From assembly GCF_010667575.1 (NCBI RefSeq), contig NZ_JAABNT010000005.1:186001-250000 (forward strand): a stretch of DNA of 64,000 bases, in the 5' to 3' direction. The notes under the pieces are model-generated. The model was given only the letters and a program-made list of their open reading frames with translations, ran no database searches and had not been told where the DNA came from. Of this stretch, positions 17,503-26,621 are shown one piece after another (position 1 is the stretch's first letter; each line of letters starts with the position of its first letter). Both the position numbers and the translations under genes were made by a program. This stretch comes from Sulfitobacter sediminilitoris (GTDB lineage: Bacteria > Pseudomonadota > Alphaproteobacteria > Rhodobacterales > Rhodobacteraceae).

Positions 17503-18438
17503 ATGAAGATCGCCTTTCAGATGGACCCCATTGGGGATGTGAACATCGACGCAGACAGCAGTTTCCGGCTGGCCGAAGAAGCGCAGGCACGGGGGCATTC
17601 GCTCTTTTTCTATTCCCCGGATAAACTAGCCTATCAAGAAGGGCGCATCACGGCGCGGGGCCACGATTTTACCGTGCAAAGGGTGCAGGGCGATCATGCG
17701 CAGCTTGGGCCGGAGCATGAGGTTGATCTGGCCGATTTCGACGTGGTCTGGCTGCGCCAGGATCCGCCGTTTGACATGCACTACATCACATCCACACATT
17801 TGCTGGATCGGCTCAAGGGCAAGACGCTGGTCGTCAATGATCCGTTCTGGGTGCGGAACTACCCCGAAAAACTCATGGTGCTGGATTTCCCCCAGCTCAC
17901 GCCCCCCACGACCATTGCGCGCGATCTGGACACCATCAAGGCCTTCAAGATCAAGCATGGCGACGTCATCCTGAAACCGCTCTACGGCAACGGCGGTGCC
18001 GGGGTGTTCCGTCTGGACAAGCAGGATCGCAATCTGACCTCGCTGCACGAATTGTTCACCGGGTTCTCACGCGAACCCCTGATCGTGCAAAAATTCCTGC
18101 CCGATGTCGCGAACGGCGACAAGCGCGTCATTCTAGTGGATGGCGAGGCAGTGGGCGCGATCAACCGCGTCCCAGCCGAAGGCGAGACCCGTTCCAACAT
18201 GCATGTGGGCGGGCGACCCGAAAAGATTGGTCTGACAGAGCGCGATCTTGAGATATGCGCGACCATTGGACCGCTGCTCAAGGAAAAGGGCCAGATCTTT
18301 GTCGGCATTGACGTGATTGGCGATTACCTGACCGAGATCAACGTGACCTCGCCCACCGGCATTCAGGAACTTGAACGTTTTGACGGTGTAAACATCGCTG
18401 CCAAAATCTGGGAGGCGATCGAGGCGCGCTGCGCATGA
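17503..18438 (+). CDS. gshB: Glutathione synthetase
   Basis: 311 residues, an ATP-grasp enzyme joining gamma-glutamylcysteine and glycine to make glutathione in the cytoplasm. Family marks are the N-terminal [32 protein letters not shown], the ATP-grasp nucleotide region [17 protein letters not shown], and the C-terminal metal-binding [18 protein letters not shown]. The start ATG has an AAGGA site nine bases upstream. It overlaps the next gene, an alpha/beta hydrolase, by four bases. Confidence 0.96.
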   Translation: MKIAFQMDPIGDVNIDADSSFRLAEEAQARGHSLFFYSPDKLAYQEGRITARGHDFTVQRVQGDHAQLGPEHEVDLADFDVVWLRQDPPFDMHYITSTHLLDRLKGKTLVVNDPFWVRNYPEKLMVLDFPQLTPPTTIARDLDTIKAFKIKHGDVILKPLYGNGGAGVFRLDKQDRNLTSLHELFTGFSREPLIVQKFLPDVANGDKRVILVDGEAVGAINRVPAEGETRSNMHVGGRPEKIGLTERDLEICATIGPLLKEKGQIFVGIDVIGDYLTEINVTSPTGIQELERFDGVNIAAKIWEAIEARCA

Positions 18439-19361
18439 GCCTGCGCGCGCGATTGCTCAACATCTGGCTGAGGCGCGTGGAAAAACCCCTCATGGCCAGA
18501 GCCAGCGATCCCGTACAGCTCCGCCAGCGATTTGAGCGCACAGCGCGCATCATATTCCACGCGCCGCGTGGCACCCAGATGCAGTGGTACGTCATTGAAC
18601 ATGCCCAGCGGCGTGTTGAGGCGTTGGAAATTGTGCCGCCTGAGCTGAACGAGGACGCGGTGCTTCTCTATATCCATGGCGGTGGCTTTGTCTTTGGCAG
18701 CCCAAGAACACATGCGGCCATGGCAGCACAGCTTTGCAAACGGCTTCATGCGCGGGCGGTGCTGCCGCGCTATCGCTTGGCACCCGAAGCGCCCTTTCCG
18801 GCAGCTTTTGACGATGTGCGTTTGGCATGGGACGCCCTTTGCGCCAGCGGGGTGCGCCCCGACCAGATCGTAATCGGCGGTGACAGTGCTGGTGGCGCCT
18901 TGGCCTTGTCACTATTGGGGCAGTTGATTTCAGAAAAGGCACCCTTGCCCGCCGGGGTCTTTTGCTTTTCCCCGCTGACCGACCTGACATATTCAGGGCA
19001 GAGCTTTCAGAAAAATGCCGAGGTCGAAGTACTGTTGGCCGCAAGCCGTGCGGCCGACACGAGCGCGCAATATCTTAAAGGGCATTCAAAGACTGACCCA
19101 AGGGTCAGCCCGCTGTGGGCTAAATACGACGGTGCCCCACCTGTCTGGATCACGGTCGGAGACACGGAAATCCTATACGACGATGCGCGGCGCCTCGCAG
19201 CACGACTTGCCGAGGCTAACGTCGATGTAACCCTTGAGGAGCGGCACGACCTGCCGCATGTCTGGCCCATCTTTCACAATATCCTGCCCGAAGCCCGCGA
19301 CACCCTGGATGATCTGGCCATATGGATCAGGCGACAACTGATGTCGCCAGACGAAAGCTGA
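18435..19361 (+). CDS. Alpha/beta hydrolase (hormone-sensitive-lipase family)
   Basis: 308 residues. The oxyanion-hole motif IHGGGFVFG (residues ~75-83), the nucleophile motif [10 protein letters not shown] (Ser in the usual GxSxG) and a C-terminal His in LPHVWPIF mark a family IV (HSL-type) carboxylesterase that should cleave short acyl esters. The ATG overlaps the gshB stop, so it is probably cotranscribed. The last 35 bases overlap the convergent comM gene. Confidence 0.88.
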   Translation: MSLRARLLNIWLRRVEKPLMARASDPVQLRQRFERTARIIFHAPRGTQMQWYVIEHAQRRVEALEIVPPELNEDAVLLYIHGGGFVFGSPRTHAAMAAQLCKRLHARAVLPRYRLAPEAPFPAAFDDVRLAWDALCASGVRPDQIVIGGDSAGGALALSLLGQLISEKAPLPAGVFCFSPLTDLTYSGQSFQKNAEVEVLLAASRAADTSAQYLKGHSKTDPRVSPLWAKYDGAPPVWITVGDTEILYDDARRLAARLAEANVDVTLEERHDLPHVWPIFHNILPEARDTLDDLAIWIRRQLMSPDES

Positions 19362-20841
19362 CGGCTTCGGCTACATGGGGTTTGCCAACCGTTTCGGCTC
19401 CGTCCAGATCGGCGATGGTGCGCGCCACCCGCATGACCCGGTGATAGCCACGCGCGGACAGGTGGAAACGTTCAGCCACCTTGGTCAAAAGCGCACGACC
19501 TTCAGAATCCGGGGTGGCGATCTGCTCAAGCATGTCCCCTTCGGCATCGGCGTTCACCCGAAGGCCAGGTGCCCCGTCAAATCGCGCCTGCTGGATATCG
19601 CGCGCCGCCGCAACGCGTGCCGCAACCTCGGCAGAGCTTGCGCCGCTCGGCGGCAGGTCAAGATCGGAAAAGGCAACGGGCGGAACATCAACGCGCAGGT
19701 CAAAGCGGTCCATCAACGGGCCTGAAATCCGGCCCATGTAGTCTTCTCCGCAGTGCGGCACGCGCGCGCAGGCGCGGGCAGGATCGGAAAGATAGCCGCA
19801 TTTGCAGGGGTTCGCCGCGGCCACCAGCATGAATTTGCAGGGGTATTTCACATGCGCATTGGCGCGGGCTATCATCACTTCGCCGGTTTCAATCGGCTGG
19901 CGGAGAGTTTCCAGCACGGTGCGCGGAAACTCCGGAAATTCATCCATGAACAGAACACCATTATGGGCAAGGCTGACCTCGCCCGGTTTGGCCTGCCGCC
20001 CGCCGCCAATGATTGCGGCCATTGACGCCGTGTGATGCGGTTCGCGAAACGGCCGCGCCCGAGAGATACCACCCTCGTCCAGCAAACCGGCAAGCGAATG
20101 GATCATCGACGTATCCAGCGCCTCGGCCGCCGTGAGGGGAGGCAGGATCGAGGGCAGGCGTGCGGCCAGCATGCTTTTGCCCGACCCCGGCGTGCCGACA
20201 AACATCAGATGGTGACGCCCCGCTGCCGCGATCTCAAGCGCGCGTTTGGCGCGCTCTTGTCCCTTAACTTCGCGCAGGTCGCGCCCCTGCGGGCCAAGAG
20301 ACACCTCGCCCGGTTCCGCCGGGTTCAACGGGGTTTGCCCGGTATAGTGCCGCACGACGTCCCCCAGACTGGCCGCCGCGATCACTTCTGCTGTGCCGAC
20401 CCACGCGGCCTCGGCGCCGGACCCTTCGGGACAAAGCAGACTTCGGTTATGCTCGGCTGCGGCCATCGCGGCAGGCAGTGCACCCACCACCGGCACCAGT
20501 GTCCCGTCCAGCGACAGCTCACCCAGCGCGACGACGGTTTCTGTCACGTCCGCAGGCAGGATATCCAGAGCGGCCAGAAGCGCGAAAGCGATGGGCAGAT
20601 CAAAATGGCTGCCCTCCTTGGGCAGATCGGCGGGGCTGAGGTTCACCGTGATCCGCTTGGACGGCAGCGCGATGGCCATGGATGTGAGCGCGGTGCGCAC
20701 CCGGTCGCGGGCTTCTGAGACCGCCTTGTCAGGCAGTCCCACGATAGAGAACGCCGGAAGACCGGGGGTCACGGCGCATTGCACTTCGACCATCCGTGCC
20801 TCGACCCCCTGAAACGCGACTGTGTAGGCGCGCGATACCAT
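19327..20841 (-). CDS. comM: YifB/ComM family Mg chelatase-like AAA+ ATPase
   Basis: 504 residues with an N-terminal Lon-protease-like (ChlI) domain (residues 1-160: AYTVAFQGVEARMVEVQCAVTPGLPAFSIVGLPDKAVSEARDRVR), an AAA+ domain with Walker A GTPGSGKSMLA and Walker B LFMDEFPEFPR, and a C-terminal helical domain with the zinc-type Cys cluster ANPCKCGYLSDPARACARVPHCG. ComM acts as a helicase in branch migration during natural transformation in Vibrio; homologues are widespread in bacteria of unknown competence. It is a single gene, overlapping the hydrolase end by 35 bases. Confidence 0.94.
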   Translation of the reverse strand: MVSRAYTVAFQGVEARMVEVQCAVTPGLPAFSIVGLPDKAVSEARDRVRTALTSMAIALPSKRITVNLSPADLPKEGSHFDLPIAFALLAALDILPADVTETVVALGELSLDGTLVPVVGALPAAMAAAEHNRSLLCPEGSGAEAAWVGTAEVIAAASLGDVVRHYTGQTPLNPAEPGEVSLGPQGRDLREVKGQERAKRALEIAAAGRHHLMFVGTPGSGKSMLAARLPSILPPLTAAEALDTSMIHSLAGLLDEGGISRARPFREPHHTASMAAIIGGGRQAKPGEVSLAHNGVLFMDEFPEFPRTVLETLRQPIETGEVMIARANAHVKYPCKFMLVAAANPCKCGYLSDPARACARVPHCGEDYMGRISGPLMDRFDLRVDVPPVAFSDLDLPPSGASSAEVAARVAAARDIQQARFDGAPGLRVNADAEGDMLEQIATPDSEGRALLTKVAERFHLSARGYHRVMRVARTIADLDGAETVGKPHVAEAVSFRLATSVVA

Positions 20842-20954
20842 CCCATCCTCCCGACAACTTGGTTAATGGGTATGCAGGGTGTGTTTAGGAATGGTTAATG
20901 CCGCGCTACTGGCGAGGGCGAATGCCGAAAGGCGTCAAGGCACTCTACCAGTCG

Positions 20955-21638
20955 TCAGTCTACAGGCCATGCGCGTGTCTTGAGGCCAAAATCGTATGGG
21001 AAAGGATCATAGGTGACCTTCAATCCTTCGGCCCGCCACGCTTTGAATGCCTCGTCATTGATCGTGGTTTCGCAATAGGGGCGCGCCCTGTCGGATACGG
21101 GCAAATCGTATCCGACGATCCGGGCCGCGACCGGGGCATAGAACACATCGGCCAGACTGTACTTGCCAAACAGCCACGGGCCGTCCGTGCCGCGCAGGTC
21201 TTGCGCATGGGTCCAAAGCGCCTCAACTTGGGCAAGGTCCGCTTTCACCGCGTCGCTGACGTCAAATCCGATGTTCACATGTTCCAATTGCATCGGACAG
21301 GCCCCGCGCAGCGCACCGAAACCTGCGGCCATCGCCGCACAAAGCCAACGGGCTGTTGCGCGCGCTGCCGGATCATCGGGCCACATCCCCGCGTCCGGAT
21401 GCCTTTCTGCCAGCGTTTCCGCCATGGCGACTGTTTCGCCGATCACCGTCCCTTCGGGCGTGCGTAGCGTCGGCACCAGTCGCGCCGGTGCCAGATCTGC
21501 CAGATCCTCGGCCATGGTGCCGCTGTAGAGCCCCACCAGATGCGCGCGGTACGGCAGGTTGAATTTTTCCAGCATCAGCCAGCCCCGCAGGGACCAGCTC
21601 GAAAAGGTGCGATCACCGATATAAAGATCATAAGTCAT
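20955..21638 (-). CDS. Glutathione S-transferase family protein
   Basis: 227 residues. An N-terminal thioredoxin-like domain (residues 1-75: YDLYIGDRTFSSWSLRGWLMLEKFNLPYRAHLV, then ARLVPTLRTPEGTVIGETVAMAETLAE with the cis-Pro loop and glutathione-binding E-[ST]) is followed by an all-helical domain (85-220). The FSSWS segment near residue 11 places Ser residues at the catalytic position. It may conjugate or reduce electrophiles with glutathione; the substrate is unknown. It is a stand-alone gene on the minus strand with ~110 bases of spacer before comM. Confidence 0.88.
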   Translation of the reverse strand: MTYDLYIGDRTFSSWSLRGWLMLEKFNLPYRAHLVGLYSGTMAEDLADLAPARLVPTLRTPEGTVIGETVAMAETLAERHPDAGMWPDDPAARATARWLCAAMAAGFGALRGACPMQLEHVNIGFDVSDAVKADLAQVEALWTHAQDLRGTDGPWLFGKYSLADVFYAPVAARIVGYDLPVSDRARPYCETTINDEAFKAWRAEGLKVTYDPFPYDFGLKTRAWPVD

Positions 21639-21698
21639 GGCTCTGACCGTATGATGAGGCCGCAGTGAGCGGCAATCGCTATTCTGTGAGCCAGCCTA

Positions 21699-22280
21699 TC
21701 ACGGAAGATGATTGATCGCGCCGACGTCCCAGTTTCCGCCGTGGTGGTGCAGGGTGGTGACCGACAGATTGTCGATCTTGTGGGCCATCGCTTCGTAAGC
21801 TGTCACACCCAAAGCCCGCTGCACCTGTGTCAGGATCACGCCGAAATGCGCCACGGCGATGATATGTGCCTCGGGGTGCGCGTGGTTCATCGCATCCACC
21901 ACGCTACTTACCCGCGCGGCAGTCTGGTTCCAGCTCTCGCCTTCTGGCGCCTGAATGTCTCCGGGCGTTTCCCAATAGGCACGTGAGAGTTCAGGATGAC
22001 GTGCGGCGACCTCTTTGAAATGCATGCCGTCCCAAACACCAAAATGGATCTCACGCAGGTCAGGATGATGCGGCAAGCGGGTGCGCGCGCCATGATGCAG
22101 CACGTCAGCGGTAGCGATACAGCGGATGAGATCGGACGAAATCAGCAAGGCGTCCGACGGCAGATGGGCGTGCAGCCGCGCGATCTGCTCCGCATCGGAC
22201 AAATCCGCAGGCACGTCGCGCCATCCGACAAAGGTTTTCTCATGCGTGGGGCCGTGTCGCACCCAATGCCATGTTGTCAT
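21699..22280 (-). CDS. Histidine phosphatase family protein (CobC-like by context)
   Basis: 193 residues of the phosphoglycerate mutase-like fold. The RHG motif lies at residues 8-10 with catalytic His9 (HWVRHGPT), the acidic region is DLREIHFGVWDGMHFKEV, and the second His is in IIAVAHFGVI. Its start overlaps the end of cobU by four bases, which favours alpha-ribazole-5'-phosphate phosphatase (CobC) in cobalamin nucleotide-loop assembly; other small phosphatases of this fold cannot be excluded by sequence alone. Confidence 0.82.
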   Translation of the reverse strand: MTTWHWVRHGPTHEKTFVGWRDVPADLSDAEQIARLHAHLPSDALLISSDLIRCIATADVLHHGARTRLPHHPDLREIHFGVWDGMHFKEVAARHPELSRAYWETPGDIQAPEGESWNQTAARVSSVVDAMNHAHPEAHIIAVAHFGVILTQVQRALGVTAYEAMAHKIDNLSVTTLHHHGGNWDVGAINHLP

Positions 22281-22798
22281 GGTAACCTGCCCTTCAAAAC
22301 CTGCGGAAGCCCCGCGATGACCTGCACCGCCAGTTCCGCCTGCGCCGCCAAAGTGATGTTAAGCCGCCCTTGCGCCTCGCGAAAAGAGCGCGCCATCGCA
22401 TTGTCCGGGACAATCCCATGCCCCACTTCGTTCGATACGATCACCCATGATGCTGCACAGGTTTGAAGCGCGTTAAGGAGCCGGGCCTGTTCGATCTCAA
22501 GGTTTGCGTCATTCATCAGATGATTGGTCAGCCACATCGTCGCGCAGTCAATCAAAACAACCTGCTTGTCGCTTAGTGATGCGAGGGTTGGCGCAAGATC
22601 AAACGGCTCTTCCACTGTCTGCCATCGTAAATTTCGACGATTTTTGTGAATTTTTACGCGGGCCTCGACTTCGTCATCAAAGACCTGGCCTGTCGCCAAG
22701 TAAACCATTGGTAAATTGTAAGATTCAACGAGGCCCTCAGCCCAGATGGACTTGCCCGAAGCGGCGCCTCCTAAGACGAAAGTTGATCGCGGCAACAT
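22277..22798 (-). CDS. cobU: Adenosylcobinamide kinase/adenosylcobinamide-phosphate guanylyltransferase
   Basis: 173 residues, the standard size of CobU/CobP, which phosphorylates adenosylcobinamide and then attaches GMP during cobalamin assembly or salvage. It shows the Walker A motif LGGAASGKSIWAEGL (residues ~9-23), the segment PMVYLATGQVFDDEVEARVKIHKNRR with the guanylylation-site His, IDCATMWLTNHL, and VSNEVGHGIVP. The following overlapping gene encodes a CobC-like phosphatase. No other cobalamin genes are in the window. Confidence 0.93.
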   Translation of the reverse strand: MLPRSTFVLGGAASGKSIWAEGLVESYNLPMVYLATGQVFDDEVEARVKIHKNRRNLRWQTVEEPFDLAPTLASLSDKQVVLIDCATMWLTNHLMNDANLEIEQARLLNALQTCAASWVIVSNEVGHGIVPDNAMARSFREAQGRLNITLAAQAELAVQVIAGLPQVLKGRLP

Positions 22799-22894
22799 TT
22801 AATTCACTTTTTTCGGAAACCAATTAGCGACTTCGTGCGTATAGAATTCATAAGTCTGCCACAAGGTGGGCCAAGATCCAGGGAAAAACAGAAT

Positions 22895-23773
22895 ATGACA
22901 CTCCAAACGGCGCGCGAATTCTCACTTACCCGTACCGCGATGAAAGCAGAACTGCTGGACGCGGAAACAGAGCTGGAGCTGGCCTACGCCTGGCGAGATA
23001 AACGCGACGAAGCCGCGCTTCATCGCCTGATCACCGCCTACATGCGCCTTGCGATTTCCATGGCGGGCAAATTCAAGCGCTATGGCGCACCGATGAACGA
23101 CCTCATTCAGGAGGCGGGTTTGGGCTTGATGAAGGCCGCTGATAAATTTGACCCCGACCGTGGCGTGCGTTTTTCGACCTATGCTGTATGGTGGATCAAG
23201 GCGAGCATTCAGGACCACGTGATGCGGAACTGGTCCATGGTGCGCACCGGGTCCACATCGTCCCAAAAATCCCTGTTTTTCAACATGCGCCGTGTGCAGG
23301 CGCGGCTTGAGCGTGAAGCTGCCGCAGTGGGTGAAACGCTGGACAGGCACCAGTTGCGTCAGCTGATCTCGACCGAAATCGGCGTGCCGTTGCACGACGT
23401 TGAGATGATGGAGGGACGCCTGTCCGGCTCCGATTATTCGCTCAATGCCACCCAGTCCGCTGAGGATGAGGGCCGCGAGTGGATCGATGCGCTGGTAGAC
23501 GATAGTGCGCAGGCCGCTGAACAGGTTGAGGAAAGCCACGACAATGCTCAGCTGCGCGCATGGTTGCTGTCCGCAATGCAGGAATTGAACGAACGTGAGC
23601 AGTTCATTGTGCGCGAACGCAAGCTGCGCGACCAGCCCCGGACGCTGGAAAGCCTTGGTGAGGAGCTGAAGCTTTCCAAAGAGCGCGTGCGCCAGCTTGA
23701 GGCGGCTGCTTTCGTCAAGATGCGCAAGTCGCTTGAGGGGCAATCCCGCGAAGTGCTTCATTTCCTGAACTGA
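22895..23773 (+). CDS. rpoH2: RNA polymerase sigma factor RpoHII (sigma-32 family)
   Basis: 292 residues. Sigma-70 family regions are visible: region 2 (LITAYMRLAISMAGKFKRYGAPMNDLIQEAGLGLMKAADKFDPDRGVRFSTYAVWWIKASIQDHVMRNWSMVR) and region 4 (ESLGEELKLSKERVRQLEAAAFVKMR). The QKSLFFNMRR segment is the RpoH box specific to heat-shock sigma factors. The sequence is closest to what is called RpoHII in Rhodobacter, part of the singlet-oxygen and stress response. The ATG at 22895 gives a standard N-terminus (MTLQTAREFSLTRTAMKAELL). Upstream, GGAAAC (22815-22820) and CGTA (22838-22841), 17 bases apart, faintly resemble an extracytoplasmic sigma promoter; this is weak. Confidence 0.93.
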   Translation: MTLQTAREFSLTRTAMKAELLDAETELELAYAWRDKRDEAALHRLITAYMRLAISMAGKFKRYGAPMNDLIQEAGLGLMKAADKFDPDRGVRFSTYAVWWIKASIQDHVMRNWSMVRTGSTSSQKSLFFNMRRVQARLEREAAAVGETLDRHQLRQLISTEIGVPLHDVEMMEGRLSGSDYSLNATQSAEDEGREWIDALVDDSAQAAEQVEESHDNAQLRAWLLSAMQELNEREQFIVRERKLRDQPRTLESLGEELKLSKERVRQLEAAAFVKMRKSLEGQSREVLHFLN

Positions 23774-23778
23774 TTTGT

Positions 23779-23796
23779 CCAGCCCGCGAGGGCTGG
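23779..23796 (+). terminator. Hairpin after rpoH2 (terminator-like)
   Basis: CCAGCCC-GCGA-GGGCTGG forms a perfect 7-bp GC-rich stem with a GNRA-type tetraloop, six bases after the rpoH2 stop. No U-tract follows, so it may stabilise the mRNA end or act as a weak terminator. Confidence 0.55.
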
Positions 23797-23855
23797 CAAG
23801 CTTGACCTGTGCGCCTTATGGTCCCGTGACAGAACGGACCTGAAAGGGGCGACTT

Positions 23856-25049
23856 ATGCTGGCAGGCAAACATATACTGCTGATCATCGGCGGCGGCATC
23901 GCGGCCTTCAAATCGCTTGATCTCATTCGGCGTCTGCGCGAACTCGGTGCCGAGGTCACGCCCGTTTTGACCAGAGCAGGTGAAGAATTCGTCACACCGC
24001 TTTCGGTTTCTGCGTTGGCAGGCAAAAAGGTTTTCCGCGATCTCTTCGATCTGGGGGACGAGGCGGAAATGGGCCACATCCAGCTCAGCCGCGTCGCGGA
24101 TTTGCTGGTGGTCGCCCCGGCAACCGCCGATCTGATGGCAAAGATGGCGCAGGGCCATGCCAATGACCTTGCCTCGACCCTGCTCTTGGCAACCGATACG
24201 CCTGTCATGATCGCGCCTGCCATGAACGTGCGCATGTGGGATCACTCTGCGACCCAGCGCAATCTGGAAAGGCTCAAGCAGGACGGTATCACAGTCGTCG
24301 GCCCGAACGAGGGCGACATGGCCTGTGGTGAATACGGCCCCGGTCGGATGGCCGAACCGATGGAGATTGTCTCCGCGATTGAGGCCCATCTGTCGGACGG
24401 CCCATTGAATGGCAAGCGTATCCTTGTGACCTCTGGCCCAACGCACGAGCCAATTGACCCGGTGCGCTATATCGCGAACCGATCCTCCGGTGCGCAGGGC
24501 ACGGCGATTGCCCGCGCCTTGGCCGCCCTTGGCGCCGAAGTGATCTTTGTCACCGGTCCGGCAGATGTGCCGCCGCCAGACGGTGTTCAGGTCATCCGCG
24601 TGCAAACAGCGCAGCAGATGCTGGATGCTGCTCGGGCCGCGTTGCCCGTTGATGCAGGGATCTTCGCCGCAGCGGTCGCGGATTGGCGCGTCGATGGGGC
24701 CAGCGACCGCAAGCTGAAGAAATCCAAGGATGGTCTGCCAACGCTGTCCTTTGCCGAAAACCCCGATATCCTGAAAACCATCAGCCAGATGGAAAAGGGG
24801 CGTCCTCCGCTTGTCGTGGGCTTTGCGGCAGAAACCAACGATGTGATCGACAACGCCACCGCGAAACGCGCGCGCAAAGGCTGTGACTGGATCGTGGCGA
24901 ACGACGTCTCGCCCGAAACCGGGATCATGGGCGGCACTGAGAACGCGGTAACGCTGATCACGTCAGACGGGGCAGAAGACTGGCCGCGCATGAACAAGAA
25001 AGCTGTGGCCGAGAAGCTTGCCGCGCGTATCGCACAGGCGCTGGGCTGA
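23856..25049 (+). CDS. coaBC: Bifunctional phosphopantothenoylcysteine decarboxylase/phosphopantothenate-cysteine ligase
   Basis: 397 residues. The N-terminal CoaC flavoprotein domain (residues 1-~185) has GHIQLSRVADLLVVAPATADLMAKMAQGHANDLASTLLL with the catalytic His, the PXMNXXMW motif as APAMNVRMW, and the substrate-recognition clamp CGEYGPGRM. The C-terminal CoaB domain (~186-397) has ILVTSGPTHEPIDPVRYIANRSSG and the Lys region KLKKSKDG. Together they make 4'-phosphopantetheine for coenzyme A. It is three bases ahead of dut, an arrangement widespread in bacteria. Confidence 0.96.
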   Translation: MLAGKHILLIIGGGIAAFKSLDLIRRLRELGAEVTPVLTRAGEEFVTPLSVSALAGKKVFRDLFDLGDEAEMGHIQLSRVADLLVVAPATADLMAKMAQGHANDLASTLLLATDTPVMIAPAMNVRMWDHSATQRNLERLKQDGITVVGPNEGDMACGEYGPGRMAEPMEIVSAIEAHLSDGPLNGKRILVTSGPTHEPIDPVRYIANRSSGAQGTAIARALAALGAEVIFVTGPADVPPPDGVQVIRVQTAQQMLDAARAALPVDAGIFAAAVADWRVDGASDRKLKKSKDGLPTLSFAENPDILKTISQMEKGRPPLVVGFAAETNDVIDNATAKRARKGCDWIVANDVSPETGIMGGTENAVTLITSDGAEDWPRMNKKAVAEKLAARIAQALG

Positions 25050-25052
25050 GCC

Positions 25053-25505
25053 ATGGTTCAGATCAAATGCACATGGGCGGCAGGGGCGGACAGCGCGCTG
25101 GGCCTGCCCCGATACGAAACCGCAGGGGCCGCAGGCGCTGACCTGCGCGCCAACCTGCCAGACGGGCCGGTGACCCTCGCGCCTATGGCGCGCGCGCTTA
25201 TCTCGACCGGTTTGCATATGGAAATTCCCCAAGGGTTTGAGGTGCAGGTGCGGCCGCGTTCCGGCCTCGCGCTGAAACACGGGATCACCCTGCCCAACAG
25301 CCCCGGCACGATCGACAGTGATTATCGTGGTGTCGTTGGCGTGATCGTCCTGAATACCGGGGCGCACGCCTTTGAAATCACCCACGGGATGCGTGTCGCG
25401 CAGATGGTGGCAGCCCCCGTCGTTCAGGCTACCTTCCTCGAGGTCGAGGCGCTGGGCGACAGTGCCCGCGCTTCTGGCGGTTTTGGATCAACCGGGGTGA
25501 ACTGA
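25053..25505 (+). CDS. dut: Deoxyuridine 5'-triphosphate nucleotidohydrolase
   Basis: 150 residues, trimeric dUTPase type, hydrolysing dUTP to dUMP and pyrophosphate to keep uracil out of DNA. All five motifs are present: [47 protein letters not shown] and the C-terminal arm [10 protein letters not shown]. It sits between coaBC and the moeB-like gene, overlapping the latter by one base. Confidence 0.96.
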   Translation: MVQIKCTWAAGADSALGLPRYETAGAAGADLRANLPDGPVTLAPMARALISTGLHMEIPQGFEVQVRPRSGLALKHGITLPNSPGTIDSDYRGVVGVIVLNTGAHAFEITHGMRVAQMVAAPVVQATFLEVEALGDSARASGGFGSTGVN

Positions 25506-26548
25506 TGATACTGGTATTGCTCTTGGGCGCCGCCATCTGGTTCGGCGGCGGGCGGATGGGTGCCAGCCGCGAAGTGCGCGGCATGTTTCTGGGACTGCTC
25601 TATGTGGCGATCCTTGGCATTCAGGTGGCGTTCCCGGAAACCCACCCGTTGCGCGTGGCCACTGGCGGCAGTGCAGCACTGTGGCTGCTCATTGGCGGGT
25701 TCGTCGTGCTGTTCTGGGGGTACCGGCAGGTGATCCTGTCACTGCGCAAGAAGGCCGGATGGCAGGAAGAAAAAGCGCCAGCACCCAAACCCGGTGCGTT
25801 TTCGGACACCGAGCTGAACCGCTACGCCCGTCACATCGTCCTGCGCGAGATCGGCGGTGCCGGTCAGAAGGCGCTCAAGGATGCAAAGGTTCTGGTGATC
25901 GGGGCAGGCGGCCTTGGCGCGCCTGCGCTGCAATATCTGGCGGCTGCAGGGGTCGGCACCATCGGCGTTGTTGACGATGACACGGTCGAGAACGCAAACC
26001 TACAACGGCAGGTGATCCACGACGACGCCAACATCGGGATGCCCAAGGTGTTTTCCGCTCAGGCCCGGATGGAAGCACAAAACCCCTTTGTCACGGTGCG
26101 CCCCTACAACCGTCGCCTGACCGACGACATCGCGGCAGAGTTGATTGCCGAATATGATCTCGTTCTGGACGGCACCGATAATTTCGACACCCGGTATCTT
26201 GTCAATGCGGCCTGTGTCGCGGCGCAAAAACCGCTGATTTCCGGCGCGCTCAGCCAGTGGGAAGGGCAGTTATCGGTGTTCGACCCGGCCAAGGGCGGGC
26301 CCTGCTATCGGTGTATCTTTCCGGAGGCACCCGCCCCGCATCTGGCCCCAAGCTGTGCCGAGGCTGGTGTGATCGGGCCATTGCCCGGTGTGGTGGGCGC
26401 GATGATGGCGGTCGAGGCGATCAAGCTGGTCACCGGGGCAGGCACGCCCGCACTTGGACAGATGCTGATCTACGACGCTCTTTTTGGCGAAAACCGCACC
26501 ATCATGCTCTCGCGCCGGGCGGATTGCCCGACCTGTGGCGGCAGTTGA
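25505..26548 (+). CDS. MoeB/ThiF-type adenylyltransferase with N-terminal membrane segment
   Basis: 347 residues. Residues ~95-347 are a typical E1-like adenylyltransferase: YARHIVLREIGGAGQ, nucleotide loop VIGAGGLGAPALQYLAAAGVG, VDDDTVENANLQRQV, DGTDNFDTRYLVN, and zinc-binding CYRC and CPTC pairs. This core activates the C-terminal Gly of MoaD-like or ThiS-like sulfur carriers. The first ~75 residues form up to three hydrophobic segments (about 1-16, 26-42, 56-74) followed by basic RKKAGWQEEK, so the enzyme may be membrane-anchored. MoeB (molybdopterin) is the most likely role; ThiF-like use is possible. Confidence 0.88.
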   Translation: MILVLLLGAAIWFGGGRMGASREVRGMFLGLLYVAILGIQVAFPETHPLRVATGGSAALWLLIGGFVVLFWGYRQVILSLRKKAGWQEEKAPAPKPGAFSDTELNRYARHIVLREIGGAGQKALKDAKVLVIGAGGLGAPALQYLAAAGVGTIGVVDDDTVENANLQRQVIHDDANIGMPKVFSAQARMEAQNPFVTVRPYNRRLTDDIAAELIAEYDLVLDGTDNFDTRYLVNAACVAAQKPLISGALSQWEGQLSVFDPAKGGPCYRCIFPEAPAPHLAPSCAEAGVIGPLPGVVGAMMAVEAIKLVTGAGTPALGQMLIYDALFGENRTIMLSRRADCPTCGGS

Positions 26549-26621
26549 GCCGCAGGATTTTCTCTCATCCGATTGAACCCCCGCATCCGCGCCCCTAGCT
26601 TGAGCGCAAAGGAGAACATGC

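Noticed and set aside
22815..22841. GGAAAC-17-CGTA upstream of rpoH2 as an extracytoplasmic sigma promoter
   Set aside because: Only a partial match, and the group usually lacks the sigma factor with this consensus; noted in the gene entry only.
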